The position numbers and the translations under genes were made by a program. 64,000 nucleotides of DNA, from positions 310,001-374,000 of the forward strand of contig NZ_PEBD01000004.1 of NCBI RefSeq assembly GCF_002735905.1. Direction: 5' to 3'. Shown here piece after piece: positions 50,364 to 61,405 of the stretch. The stretch is from Williamsia muralis (GTDB lineage: Bacteria > Actinomycetota > Actinomycetes > Mycobacteriales > Mycobacteriaceae). A model generated the notes under the pieces. That model was not told the origin of the DNA. It searched no databases and was given only the letters and a program-made list of their open reading frames with translations. The stretch's first letter is position 1. Each line of letters starts with the position of its first letter.

Positions 50364-52715
50364 ATGACCACGACGGGGAAGACCACACCAACCGATATTG
50401 GTAGTCACGTCGAGCTTGCGATCGGTGGCATGACGTGCGCGTCGTGTGCGAATCGCATTGAACGCAAACTGAACAAGCTGGACGGCGTGAATGCCACCGT
50501 CAACTATGCGACCGAGAAGGCAAAGGTCACCTACGCCGAGGGCATCGAAACCGAGGCGTTGATCGATGCAGTCAAGTCCGCCGGCTACAGCGCGCACGTG
50601 CCCAAGGCCACGACAACAACCGAGGACCAAGACGACGTCGCCGAACATGGTCAAGACGCGTCCATCCGGGCGCTGCGTACTCGGGTGATCGTCTCGGCCG
50701 TCCTCACGATCCCGGTGATCGCCCTCGCAATGGTTCCGGCCCTACAGTTCACCTACTGGCAGTGGCTCTCGCTCACCCTGGCTGCGCCGGTTATCGTGTG
50801 GGCCGGATTGCCGTTCCACAAAGCCACCTGGACCAACTTCAAACACGCCACCGCCACGATGGACACGCTCATCTCCATGGGCACCGGCGCAGCCCTGTCA
50901 TGGTCGCTCTACGCGTTGTTCTTCGGCACAGCCGGCGAACCTGGCATGACGCACCCATTTGAGCTCACCACCGCCCGCAGTGACGGTGCGGCAAACATCT
51001 ACCTCGAGGTCGGCGCGGGAGTCGTCACGTTTATCTTGCTCGGCCGCTACTTCGAGGCCCGGTCCAAGCGACGCGCCGGCGCGGCACTACAAGCGCTGTT
51101 ACAACTCGGCGCCAAGGAAGTCTCGGTCCTACGCAACGGATATGAAAAGCGAATGAGCATCGACGACCTCGTCGTCGGAGACAGATTCGTCGTCCGGCCG
51201 GGGGAGAAGATCGCCACCGACGGCACAATCGTCGAAGGAACATCGGCGGTCGATGCATCGATGGTCACCGGCGAATCGGTACCCGTCGAGGTCGCGGCGG
51301 GAGACACGGTCGTCGGCGCCACCGTCAACGCTGGTGGCCGACTCGTGATCGAAGCCACTCGTGTCGGTGCCGATACCCAACTCGCGCAGATGGCTCGGCT
51401 GGTAGAGGGCGCACAGAATGGCAAGGCCCAGGCACAACGGTTGGCAGACAAGATCTCTGGCATTTTCGTGCCCATAGTGATCGTCCTGGCCATCGCGACG
51501 TTCGGGTTCTGGGCCGGGACGGGCGGCAGCATTGCCGCCGCGTTCACTGCCTCCGTCGCCGTACTCATCGTTGCCTGCCCCTGCGCGTTGGGGCTGGCAA
51601 CACCGACCGCCCTCATGGTCGGCACCGGACGGGGCGCTCAACTGGGCATCCTCATCAAGGGACCCGAGGTACTCGAAACAACTCGACGCGTGGACACCGT
51701 GGTCCTCGACAAGACCGGAACCGTCACCACCGGCCACATGACCCTGACCAAGGTCATTCCTGCGAACGGTGAGAATCGCAGGAATCTACTGCGGTATGCA
51801 GGAGCCCTCGAGAACGCCTCCGAGCACCCGATCGCACACGCCATCGCCGCAGGTGCGGTCGACCAGGTCGGAACACTGCCCGCCGTCGAGGACTTCGCCA
51901 ACATAGAAGGACTTGGCGTCCAGGGCATCATCACCGACGGTGAATCCACCCACGCAGTACTGGTCGGCCGACCCCAATTGCTCGCCGAATGGTCCCAACA
52001 CCTGCCCCCGAACCTGGAAGCGGCGATGACCGCTGCCGCGGAGAACGGGCAGACTGCAGTCGCGGTCGGCTGGGACGGCAAAGCACGAGGGGTCCTGGTC
52101 GTAGCGGATGCGATCAAACCCACCAGCGCCGAAGCGATCCGGCAGTTACGCGACCTCGGACTGACTCCAATCCTGCTCACCGGCGACAACGCCACCGTCG
52201 CGGCGTCGGTTGCTGCGGCAGTCGGAATCGACCCCGGCCCCGACGCCGTGATCGCGGACGTCATGCCAGCAGACAAAGTGGCGGTAATCGAACGTCTCCA
52301 GAATGAGGGCAAAGTCGTGGCCATGGTCGGTGACGGCGTCAATGATGCTGCCGCCCTGGCCCAAGCTGACCTCGGCCTAGCAATGGGCACCGGCACAGAC
52401 GTGGCAATCGAAGCGTCCGACCTCACCCTCGTCCGCGGCGACCTGCGTGCTGCAGCGGACGCGATCCGCCTGGCCCGCAAAACACTCGCCACCATCAAGG
52501 GAAATCTGTTCTGGGCGTTCGCCTACAACGTTGCAGCGCTACCACTGGCTGCCGCTGGACTGCTCAACCCGATGCTCGCCGGTGCCGCCATGGCGCTCTC
52601 CTCGGTGTTCGTGGTCTCCAACAGTCTGCGTTTGCGCAACTTCAAAGCCATTAACCAGGAGCCACCACCCGTTGCTGCAGACGTCAGCGTCGAACAGTCG
52701 TCAGTCAACGCCTGA
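50364..52715 (+). CDS. copA: Copper-translocating P1B-type ATPase
   Basis: A 783-residue P-type ATPase. One N-terminal HMA domain ([17 protein letters not shown], residues ~20-85), then TM bundle, the actuator [10 protein letters not shown] motif [17 protein letters not shown] with CPC, the phosphorylation site [11 protein letters not shown], nucleotide domain with HP (ASEHPIAHA), and [16 protein letters not shown]. The CPC pattern and Cys-containing HMA place it in the Cu+ exporting group. It follows the His-rich protein by 33 bp and would export Cu(I) to the outside. Regulated by CsoR through upstream transcription. Confidence 0.95.
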   Translation: MTTTGKTTPTDIGSHVELAIGGMTCASCANRIERKLNKLDGVNATVNYATEKAKVTYAEGIETEALIDAVKSAGYSAHVPKATTTTEDQDDVAEHGQDASIRALRTRVIVSAVLTIPVIALAMVPALQFTYWQWLSLTLAAPVIVWAGLPFHKATWTNFKHATATMDTLISMGTGAALSWSLYALFFGTAGEPGMTHPFELTTARSDGAANIYLEVGAGVVTFILLGRYFEARSKRRAGAALQALLQLGAKEVSVLRNGYEKRMSIDDLVVGDRFVVRPGEKIATDGTIVEGTSAVDASMVTGESVPVEVAAGDTVVGATVNAGGRLVIEATRVGADTQLAQMARLVEGAQNGKAQAQRLADKISGIFVPIVIVLAIATFGFWAGTGGSIAAAFTASVAVLIVACPCALGLATPTALMVGTGRGAQLGILIKGPEVLETTRRVDTVVLDKTGTVTTGHMTLTKVIPANGENRRNLLRYAGALENASEHPIAHAIAAGAVDQVGTLPAVEDFANIEGLGVQGIITDGESTHAVLVGRPQLLAEWSQHLPPNLEAAMTAAAENGQTAVAVGWDGKARGVLVVADAIKPTSAEAIRQLRDLGLTPILLTGDNATVAASVAAAVGIDPGPDAVIADVMPADKVAVIERLQNEGKVVAMVGDGVNDAAALAQADLGLAMGTGTDVAIEASDLTLVRGDLRAAADAIRLARKTLATIKGNLFWAFAYNVAALPLAAAGLLNPMLAGAAMALSSVFVVSNSLRLRNFKAINQEPPPVAADVSVEQSSVNA

Positions 52716-52879
52716 CACACAGCTTCCCGCGCTTCTGATTGAACAGCTCACGCTGCTCGTTCGAACGCCGGAAAACCCTGCCACCGCTCTACTGCGCAAC
52801 TGATCTGAGCGTAGGCAGCATCACCCAACCGCCCACGCAACACCCAGCCTGGGTTAATCCCGTCAACGAAAGGCGTTTC

Positions 52880-53092
52880 ATGCCCACCACACGTACCTAC
52901 CTCGTCAGCGGAATGACATGCCAAAGCTGCGCCCGCAAAGTCGCCAGCACCGTCGAGCAACTCCCCGGAATCAGCAACCTCGACCTCGACCTGACCACCG
53001 GGGTAATCACACTCACCAGCGATAACCCGATCAACGACGCCGACGTCCAACATGCAGTCGAAAACGCAGGGTATCGGCTCGCCGAGAACTGA
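52880..53092 (+). CDS. copZ: CopZ-like copper chaperone (HMA domain)
   Basis: A 70-residue protein from ATG 52880, with AAAGG upstream. The motif YLVSGMTCQSCARKVASTV has the metal-binding CxxC; VITLTSDNPINDADVQHAVENAGY completes the HMA fold. It delivers Cu(I) to CopA in the cytosol. It follows copA by 164 bp. Confidence 0.93.
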   Translation: MPTTRTYLVSGMTCQSCARKVASTVEQLPGISNLDLDLTTGVITLTSDNPINDADVQHAVENAGYRLAEN

Positions 53093-53112
53093 ACCCAGGC
53101 CGGCACTCCCAA

Positions 53113-53173
53113 GCATCTCGCCTGTTTTCCAGGCTTAGGCCATCGGGCTGGCACCCGGCGACAGGCGAGATGC
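53113..53173. repeat. Perfect 13-bp inverted repeat at the right edge of the copper module
   Basis: GCATCTCGCCTGT (53113-53125) and ACAGGCGAGATGC (53161-53173) are exact complements separated by 35 bases. It lies 20 bp beyond the copZ stop and 47 bp before the convergent BenE gene. Could be a terminator loop, or the remnant of an insertion-element end marking the copper module boundary. Confidence 0.7.
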
Positions 53174-53220
53174 AGAGGGACCATCAGGCAACCTTGTCAC
53201 GTGCCCGCCCATTGGACGGC

Positions 53221-54408
53221 TCACGATGTTGTGGCCGGGGGAGAGGTCACCTCAGCTTGGGGTCGCAGCGTGCCGTAGACCACCAATCCTGCGACAAGTG
53301 CCCAAAATGCCGAGCCGATGCCCAGGACCGAAAAGCCCGCGGCCGCAACCACAAACGTCAGTACTGCCGCAGTTCGCGAGTTCTCGTCCCGGAGACTGGT
53401 CGCCAGAGCGACGGCCAGGGTGTCCAGGAGCGCCAGTCCGGCAACGGTTTCCACCACACCGGCGGGTGCCACGGCAACCAACGCCGTGATGGCCGCGGAG
53501 CCGACGCCGAGGATCAGGTACATCGGGCTGCCGGTGGCGGCGGCGATCCATCGCCGGCGGGGATCGGGATCTGCGCTCGGTGCGGCGGACAAGGCGGCGC
53601 TGATTGCCGCCAGATTGGCTGCGTGCGCGCCTGCCGGCGCGGCGACAGCGGTACCGATGCCTGTCGTGAGCATTGCAGCGCGCCAGGGGATCTTGTAGCC
53701 GAAGCTGGCCATCACCGCCGTGCCGGGGAGGTTCTGGGAGGCCATCGTGACGATGTAGAGCGGTATCGCGATACCGACGGCTGCCTGCCACGTCCATTCG
53801 GGCTGTACGAACTGCAATCGTGGGATGAGCGAGTCGGCAGACACGGACTTGTCCGAGGTCGCCAGGACCACTGCGATCACCGCCGCGGCCGTCGCAAACG
53901 CTGCCGGCACGGCCCAGCGTTTGGCGTAGCGGGTGAGCACCAGCCACACCACCACCACCGGCGCAATCGCCAGCGGTTCGCCGGCGAAAGCGCGCACGGG
54001 CTCCAGACACAGGGGCAGCACGATGCCCGCGAGCATTGCTTGGGCGATGGACACCGGAATCGCCTGTACAAACGAGCCGAGCCGCGGCCACAGTCCGGTC
54101 GCCACCACCATCACCCCGACGAGGACGAAGGCCCCGATCGCCGCAGCGAAGCCTCCGTCCGGGGCTGCCGTGCCGGCGAGCAGTGCCGCCCCCGGCGTCG
54201 ACCATGCGAGCGTGATCGGCATCCGATATCGCAGGGACAGGAACGCGATCCCGATCGACATCACCAGACACAGGGCGAACAGCCCGGAGGCGGCTTGCTC
54301 GGAAGACGCACCGACCGCCCGCAATCCGGTTAGCACCACGGCAAACGAGCTGGTGAAACCGACAAGTGCGGTGACGACACCGGCGATCATCGGTTGTCCG
54401 TAGGACAC
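53221..54408 (-). CDS. BenE-family benzoate/H+ symporter
   Basis: A 395-residue membrane protein with about 12 helices. Matches to the BenE family: PMIAGVVTALVGFTSSFAVVLTGLRAVGAS, ITLAWSTPGAALLAGTAAPDGGFAAAIGAF, SVSIAQAMLAGIVLPLCLEPV-like region, LPGTAVMASFGYKIPWRAAMLTTG, PAGAHAANLAAISAALSA, and an LL(D)TLAVALATSLRDEN end. BenE proteins take up benzoate with protons. No aromatic-degradation genes are near, so the real substrate is uncertain. Confidence 0.88.
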   Translation of the reverse strand: MSYGQPMIAGVVTALVGFTSSFAVVLTGLRAVGASSEQAASGLFALCLVMSIGIAFLSLRYRMPITLAWSTPGAALLAGTAAPDGGFAAAIGAFVLVGVMVVATGLWPRLGSFVQAIPVSIAQAMLAGIVLPLCLEPVRAFAGEPLAIAPVVVVWLVLTRYAKRWAVPAAFATAAAVIAVVLATSDKSVSADSLIPRLQFVQPEWTWQAAVGIAIPLYIVTMASQNLPGTAVMASFGYKIPWRAAMLTTGIGTAVAAPAGAHAANLAAISAALSAAPSADPDPRRRWIAAATGSPMYLILGVGSAAITALVAVAPAGVVETVAGLALLDTLAVALATSLRDENSRTAAVLTFVVAAAGFSVLGIGSAFWALVAGLVVYGTLRPQAEVTSPPATTS

Positions 54409-54514
54409 GCGTGCCTCTCGATCCGGCGGGGACTGGGTAGCCCCATCGTAGGATGCGCCGCCTTGCGCGGCCGTTCACCCTGGCCCGGCCGTGGGATGGG
54501 GTATCAATGGATTC

Positions 54515-55297
54515 ATGCCCGAAGGTGACACCGTCCATCAGGCAGCCGGCCGGCTGCATCGCGCACTCGCCGGAAAAGTGTTGACGCGCTGCGATGTTCG
54601 GGTGCCGCGATACGCAACCGTGGATCTCAGTGGCAGAACGGTGGATGAAGTGATCGCCCGCGGCAAACATCTGCTCATCCGTGTCGGTGACCGCACCGTA
54701 CATTCACATCTGAAGATGGAGGGTCGCTGGGACATCTACGCCAAAGGTGCGCGCTGGCGCCGGCCCGGGTTCAAGGCGAGGATCATCCTCGAGACCGAAA
54801 AGGTGCAGGCCGTCGGTTTCGAACTGGGCAAACTGGAGATCTTGCGGCGCGACCACGAGGACGAGGCGGTGGGCCACCTGGGCCCCGACCTGCTGGGGCC
54901 CGATTGGAATGCACAAACTGCCGTCGACCACCTGGCCGCCGACCTCACACGGCCGATCGGGCTGGCGCTACTCGATCAGCGCAACCTGGCCGGCATCGGC
55001 AACGTCTTTCGCGTGGAGATGTGTTTTCTGAGGCGGGTACATCCGGCGGTTCCCACGGGTGAAGCGGGCGACTTGGCCGAGTGGGTTGACCTCGCCAAGC
55101 AGCTACTCGAATACAACCGCACGCGGGCGAACCGGGTCACCAACGTGGATCGCAATGGCGAGCGATTCTGGGTCTACGGGCGCGCCGGGCGATCCTGCCG
55201 TCGCTGCGGCACCACGATCGAACGGGGAGATCTCGGTGGGAACGCCGACCTCGACCGCGTCATCTACTGGTGTCCGACGTGTCAGCCGCCGCCGTGA
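54515..55297 (+). CDS. nei: Nei/Fpg-family DNA glycosylase
   Basis: A 260-residue enzyme from ATG 54515. It begins MPEGDTVHQAAGRLHRALAG: the Pro2-Glu3 catalytic pair of Fpg/Nei glycosylases after Met removal. The helix-two-turn-helix region ALLDQRNLAGIGNVFRVEMCFLRRVHP and the zinc finger (CRRCGTTIERGD to YWCPTC) follow. These remove oxidised pyrimidines or purines and nick at the abasic site. It appears closest to actinobacterial Nei2. Overlaps the convergent MFS gene by 38 bp. Confidence 0.92.
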   Translation: MPEGDTVHQAAGRLHRALAGKVLTRCDVRVPRYATVDLSGRTVDEVIARGKHLLIRVGDRTVHSHLKMEGRWDIYAKGARWRRPGFKARIILETEKVQAVGFELGKLEILRRDHEDEAVGHLGPDLLGPDWNAQTAVDHLAADLTRPIGLALLDQRNLAGIGNVFRVEMCFLRRVHPAVPTGEAGDLAEWVDLAKQLLEYNRTRANRVTNVDRNGERFWVYGRAGRSCRRCGTTIERGDLGGNADLDRVIYWCPTCQPPP

Positions 55298-56537
55298 CGA
55301 GTTCGCCGTCGATTGCAAGCACGAGTGGCGAAGACGTCTGCCGCTCGGTCCGTGCACGCCAGATCGCCGCGCCTGCAGCCAGAATCACCATCGCCAGGAC
55401 GAAGAGGCCATAGCCGACAGCAGTGGGTCGCAGGCCGACATGGATCACGGCGAACCCGGCGACGACGGCCGGAATGCTGAATGCGGTGTAACTCACGATG
55501 AACAGGGTGGAGAACACCTGGCCTCGGGCGGCGGGGTCGGTGACCGCGATCAGTGTAGCCATCACGCCGACAAACGTTGCGCCGAAGCCGAACCCGGCGA
55601 CCACCGAACCTGTGGCATAGGCCGGCACGTTGGCCGTCAGCGTCGCGACAAGGCTGACGATCAGTCCGGTACCGAGCGTGCTCAGACCGACGGCCAGTTT
55701 GCGGTGGGCGCCCCACCCCGATGCGACGGCCGAGCCGAGTGCACCCGACCCGAAGAACGCCCCGATCATCAGGCCGGCCACCATGTGATTCTCCAGGCCG
55801 AGGATGCTCGCGACGATCGACGAACCCAGCGAAAGATAAAGGCCACCAAGGGACCACGTGGCGAACATGGCCGGGGTCGCAGCCAGAAAAGCTCCGCGCA
55901 CGGCGGGCGGCAGACTCGCGTTGGGGCGCACAACCTTCCACAGATGGCGGCGGGAGGTGAAGCCGGTGCGAGGTGACGTCTCCGGGACGAACACGACGGC
56001 CGCTGCCACGAGCACAAACGTGGCGACCAACAACAGGAACACCAACTCGCGAGGCATCGGCGCGTATTGCACGAGAATCCCCGCCCCGACGGCGCCGAGG
56101 GCCAATCCGCCTGGAGGAGAAGCGGAGCTGGCGATCGAACCCGCCCGTGGGGTGGGCTGCAGATCGACCAGGGCAGCGCTCAGTGTGCCGGTGATGGCCC
56201 CGGCAGCAAGACCCTGCAGAACTCTGGCGGCGATCAGCATCGGAACGCCGTCAGCAAAGGCGAACATCAGCATCGAACCGGTAAGGACCGCTAGCGCACC
56301 GAGGATCACCGGTCGCCTGCCCACGTGATCGGACAGTGATCCGACGGTCAGCAAACCCGCGAGCAGCGCAATGACGTAGACGGCGAAGATCACGGTCAGC
56401 GTGAACGACGAAAAGCCCCACAGCTCTTGATAAACCGGATACAGCGGCGAGGGAGCGGCGGCACCGAACATCACGGCGATGGTGGTGACGATGATCAGCC
56501 GAAATGCTGCCTTCGAACCCAGGGTGGGTCGGTGCAT
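55260..56537 (-). CDS. MFS transporter (drug-efflux-type, 12 helices)
   Basis: A 425-residue protein from ATG 56537 (alternative TTG start at 56549). It starts MHRPTLGSKAAFRLIIVTTIAVMFGAAAPSPLYPVY, a DHA1-like first helix, followed by GSLSDHVGRRPVILGAL (motif A) and ARVLQGLAAGAITGTLSAALVD. It would export a hydrophobic compound by proton antiport. It is divergent from the TetR gene at 56632, which likely represses it. Substrate unknown. Confidence 0.88.
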   Translation of the reverse strand: MHRPTLGSKAAFRLIIVTTIAVMFGAAAPSPLYPVYQELWGFSSFTLTVIFAVYVIALLAGLLTVGSLSDHVGRRPVILGALAVLTGSMLMFAFADGVPMLIAARVLQGLAAGAITGTLSAALVDLQPTPRAGSIASSASPPGGLALGAVGAGILVQYAPMPRELVFLLLVATFVLVAAAVVFVPETSPRTGFTSRRHLWKVVRPNASLPPAVRGAFLAATPAMFATWSLGGLYLSLGSSIVASILGLENHMVAGLMIGAFFGSGALGSAVASGWGAHRKLAVGLSTLGTGLIVSLVATLTANVPAYATGSVVAGFGFGATFVGVMATLIAVTDPAARGQVFSTLFIVSYTAFSIPAVVAGFAVIHVGLRPTAVGYGLFVLAMVILAAGAAIWRARTERQTSSPLVLAIDGELVTAAADTSDTSR

Positions 56538-56554
56538 GACATCTCCCAACGGTT

Positions 56555-56574
56555 AAAGCAACGATGTTTGCTTT
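56555..56574. promoter_or_regulatory. TetR operator candidate for the MFS gene
   Basis: AAAGCAA (56555-56561) and TTGCTTT (56568-56574) form a perfect 7-bp inverted repeat with a 6-bp spacer. It lies 18 bp upstream of the MFS start at 56537 and about 58 bp before the TetR start at 56632. Location over the MFS promoter fits repressor binding. Confidence 0.55.
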
Positions 56575-56631
56575 TGGAGACGGTAGCACCATCTGGCGGA
56601 TTAAAGCCACCCGATTTGCAATAATGGTCGC

Positions 56632-57204
56632 ATGAGCGCACCCGCACGATCAACAGCTCCACGCCGACCTGGCGGTCGGAGTGCTCGCGTGCAGTCCGCT
56701 GTCTACGCCGCCGTCGGTGAACTCGTGAGCCAGGGATACCGCGAGACCATGACGATTCCCCAGGTCGCCGAACGCGCCGGGGTGAACCCCACGAGCATCT
56801 ACCGGCGCTGGGGCGTGATGGACGCTCTGCTCGAAGAGGTCGCCGTTGCGGCACTGACCAAGAACGAACCGCTCCCCGACACCGGCAGCATCGCCGGAGA
56901 CCTTCGCGCCTGGGCGACGGTGATCGTCGACGACATCACCCGCCCCGAGCGGACGACGTACCTGCGAGCGATGGTCGGGGCCCGCAAGGAGATAGGTACA
57001 TGTCCTTGCTGGGACACCCGTGACGCCCAACTGCAGTCGATGATCGAACGCGCACGAAGCCGCGGGGAGAAGGTGCCGTCGGCGCGACGGGCTCTCGACC
57101 ACATCGTCGCTCCGCTCTACCACCACGTGGTCTTCGGTCTCCCGGCTGACCGCGCCTACGCCGATCGGCTGGTCGAAGACGTGCTCGCGATGGGTGAGGC
57201 CTGA
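56632..57204 (+). CDS. TetR-family transcriptional regulator
   Basis: A 190-residue protein with TMTIPQVAERAGVNPTSIYRRWGVMDALLEEV as the helix-turn-helix (residues ~42-72) and a helical ligand domain ending LPADRAYADRLVEDVLAMGEA. Two Cys close together (GTCPCWDT) lie in the ligand domain and may be redox active. It probably represses the divergent MFS gene; the inducer is not known. Confidence 0.9.
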   Translation: MSAPARSTAPRRPGGRSARVQSAVYAAVGELVSQGYRETMTIPQVAERAGVNPTSIYRRWGVMDALLEEVAVAALTKNEPLPDTGSIAGDLRAWATVIVDDITRPERTTYLRAMVGARKEIGTCPCWDTRDAQLQSMIERARSRGEKVPSARRALDHIVAPLYHHVVFGLPADRAYADRLVEDVLAMGEA

Positions 57205-57379
57205 GGCAAGCGTGCCGCCTCCGCGCTGAAAACCGGGCTCAGGGCGCCTCATTGGCTTAGTGTTTATTTCTCCGAGGCACTGTGGCGGCGGGTTCGTTCG
57301 GTGACCGCGAGACCGCGACGAATCCGACCCGACTGATCGCTGCGGTGGGAGCGGCAACCGAACAGGTAGGGGAAGCAAC

Positions 57380-59329
57380 GTGGGATTTGTGATCGGGTTC
57401 GCGCCCTGGATTCTGTTCTGGGTTCTGGTGGGTAACGCGGGTTTCCTGACGGCGGTACTCGTTGCCTTCGCACTGACCATCGCAGGTCAGGTCTTCCAGC
57501 GCTGGCGTGGCGAGCCCTTCCGCTCTCTCGAGGTCGGCACGATCGTCGTCTTCGTGCTGCTGGTGATCGCCGCCCTCACGCTCGACGACAACGTCCTCGA
57601 GCGCTGGCTGCAGCCGCTGTCGAATCTCGGCCTGTTTCTCATCGCTCTCGGTGGTGTCCTGCTCGGCCGGCCGTTCGTCCGTGAGTACGCCGAGGACTCG
57701 GTGGATGCGAAGACTGCCACCACCGACGGATTCCGCTACATCACCAACGCCATGACGTGGATGTGGGTGGCGGCCTTCGGTGCAATGACCTTGCTCTCGA
57801 TCGTCCCTCCGCTCGTCGACGGCGACGCGACGATCAAGGACGACGGCGACGCACTCTCGATCATCTGTTATTGGGTGGCGCCCTTCACCTTGCTCGGCAT
57901 TGCCGGGGTGGTGTCGTCGGTGTTCCCGAACTGGTTCGAGACGCGTTCGGTGGAGGTGTCCGACCGGGACGCAGGTGCGGAGACGATCGTGGATCAGCCG
58001 TCGCCCGCTCCCGACACCACGGACGGTCTGGCGATCACCGCGCCGAGCTCGTCCCGGCACGACGAGAGTTTCGGCGTGCAGCTCACCGGTGCCGAACCCG
58101 GTGTCCGCGTAGAGATCGACGCCAGTGGGACCGACCTGTTCGGTCGCCGATGGCGCGCACAGGCAGCCCTCACGTCATCGGCCGACGGCACCGTCGATGT
58201 CGCGCGGGATGTCCCGATCGAGGGGGACTGGTCGGTCGCCGATCCGGACGCACCACTGTGGGCGATGCGGCCCGACATCTCCGACTCCACGGCGCCGGAC
58301 CTGTTCGTTCCCCCGGTCGGTCCCTGGCACGTGACCATCGAGGCGACCTCCACCGGAAGGTCGGCCCGGCGGACGGTGTCGAGATTCCCGTCCGAGGTCG
58401 GCGTCGACGTGCGCGAGCTACAGATCGGCGGACGAGCGGCTCTCCTGGCGACGCCGGGTGGCACCGCGCCCGACGCGGGCTGGCCCGCGGTTGCCTGCTT
58501 CGGCGGGTCCGAAGGCGGGGTCGACTCGCAGCGCGCGACCATCGCGACGCTCGCCTCCAACGGCTTCGCAGCGCTGGCCTACTCCTGGGTCGACGAGTCG
58601 ACGGCACACGCCGAGGCGCCGCTGGCCCACATCCCCCTCGAGCGGTTCGCCGACGCGGTCGCCACGTTGACGTCGCTGCCCGGGATCGACAGCGCGCGGA
58701 TCACGGCGATGGGCATCTCGAGGGGTGCCGAAGGACTGCTCGCCGCGGCCACGGTCACGCAGCTGCCGGTGAGCGGTCTCGTGTTGATCAGTCCGAGCTC
58801 GGTGTCGTGGCAGGCCATCGGACCCGACGGCGAGATACCAGACACCCCCACCTGGACATCGGGTGGGCAGGCCGTCCCATGGGCACCTCTACCGACCGGT
58901 TCCCTGATGCCTCAGCTCATCCGCAATGCGTGGCGGGTCCATCGAGACATCGCACACGGCCGCCCGAGTCTGCTCAAGCTGCACGACGCGTACGCCGCAG
59001 GTCTCGACGAGCTCGGACCCGTCACCAGCTCACCGGCCCGACTACGGAGCGAGGTCATCGACGTGCCCCTGCTCTGTATCTCCGGAACCGATGACCATCT
59101 GTGGCCCTCCGAGCGAATGGCCGATGAATTGCTCGCCGCCCGCAACCATCCGCTGGACCAGCACGTGCGGCTGGAGAATGCGGGCCATCTGATTCGACTC
59201 GGGATGTTCCCGGGCACCGCGCAGTGGAGCACAGGCATCGACTTCGGAGGCACCGCCGCCGGTCAGGGCCAGGGACAACGGGCAGCGACGACGGCTGTTC
59301 TCGGCTTCCTCAGCGGGGTCTTCGTCTGA
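57380..59329 (+). CDS. Membrane domain fused to BAAT/acyl-CoA thioesterase-type hydrolase
   Basis: A 649-residue protein from GTG 57380 with AGGGGAAG upstream. Residues 1-~180 hold five or six membrane helices (LVGNAGFLTAVLVAFALTIAG, VGTIVVFVLLVIAALTL, GLFLIALGGVLLG, and others). Residues ~225-330 look like the BAAT N-terminal beta domain (DASGTDLFGRRWRAQAALTS). From ~365 an alpha/beta hydrolase follows with nucleophile Ser447 in GISRGAE, Asp near 571 (GTDDHLWP) and His near 603 (NAGHLI). BAAT enzymes hydrolyse or transfer acyl groups from CoA. A membrane-tethered version is uncommon; perhaps acting on a lipid acyl donor. Confidence 0.84.
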   Translation: MGFVIGFAPWILFWVLVGNAGFLTAVLVAFALTIAGQVFQRWRGEPFRSLEVGTIVVFVLLVIAALTLDDNVLERWLQPLSNLGLFLIALGGVLLGRPFVREYAEDSVDAKTATTDGFRYITNAMTWMWVAAFGAMTLLSIVPPLVDGDATIKDDGDALSIICYWVAPFTLLGIAGVVSSVFPNWFETRSVEVSDRDAGAETIVDQPSPAPDTTDGLAITAPSSSRHDESFGVQLTGAEPGVRVEIDASGTDLFGRRWRAQAALTSSADGTVDVARDVPIEGDWSVADPDAPLWAMRPDISDSTAPDLFVPPVGPWHVTIEATSTGRSARRTVSRFPSEVGVDVRELQIGGRAALLATPGGTAPDAGWPAVACFGGSEGGVDSQRATIATLASNGFAALAYSWVDESTAHAEAPLAHIPLERFADAVATLTSLPGIDSARITAMGISRGAEGLLAAATVTQLPVSGLVLISPSSVSWQAIGPDGEIPDTPTWTSGGQAVPWAPLPTGSLMPQLIRNAWRVHRDIAHGRPSLLKLHDAYAAGLDELGPVTSSPARLRSEVIDVPLLCISGTDDHLWPSERMADELLAARNHPLDQHVRLENAGHLIRLGMFPGTAQWSTGIDFGGTAAGQGQGQRAATTAVLGFLSGVFV

Positions 59330-59372
59330 CGTTCCGCCTACGGTGAAGTTGCTTGGTCTGGGGACGGTCCAC

Positions 59373-61165
<1,793 letters not shown>

Positions 61166-61194
61166 TCCACGCTTCTCGCTCAACCGTTCACGCG

Positions 61195-61232
61195 ACCGGC
61201 CCACTCCTTCGGGGGTGGGCCGGTTTCGTTTG
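61195..61232 (+). terminator. Rho-independent terminator of groEL
   Basis: ACCGGCCCAC (61195-61204) pairs with GTGGGCCGGT (61215-61224) around a 10-base loop with a CTTCGGGG core, followed by TTCGTTTG. It lies 29 bp after the groEL stop. The stable GC stem and U-rich tail are typical. Confidence 0.85.
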
Positions 61233-61251
61233 TGCTTGGTGTGTCTGGTGT

Positions 61252-61323
61252 GCCTGGTTGCACAGAAGTCGGGTCGAGGTGGCCGGATGTGACGTCAGGG
61301 ACCAACCTGTGTGCACTTAGGCC
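61252..61323 (+). repeat. Dispersed ~72-bp element, copy R1
   Basis: Begins GCCTGGTTGCACAGAAG and ends TGTGTGCACTTAGGCC; contains GGCCGGATGTGACGTCAGGG in the middle with the palindrome TGACGTCA. It resembles R2 and R3 and has imperfect inverted ends (GCCTG-x2-TGCACA). Confidence 0.75.
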
Positions 61324-61332
61324 GTGGGGCGC

Positions 61333-61405
61333 GCGTGGTTGCACACAAGTTGCTGTCGGGAGGCTGGATGCGACGAATGCGGGGTACCTGTGTGCACTCA
61401 GGCCC
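61333..61405 (+). repeat. Dispersed ~72-bp element, copy R2
   Basis: Same orientation as R1, 9 bp after it. Begins GCGTGGTTGCACACAAGTTG and ends CTGTGTGCACTCAGGCCC. The centre is more diverged (GAGGCTGGATGCGACGAATG). Its end supplies the last codons and stop of the DUF559 gene. Confidence 0.75.
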
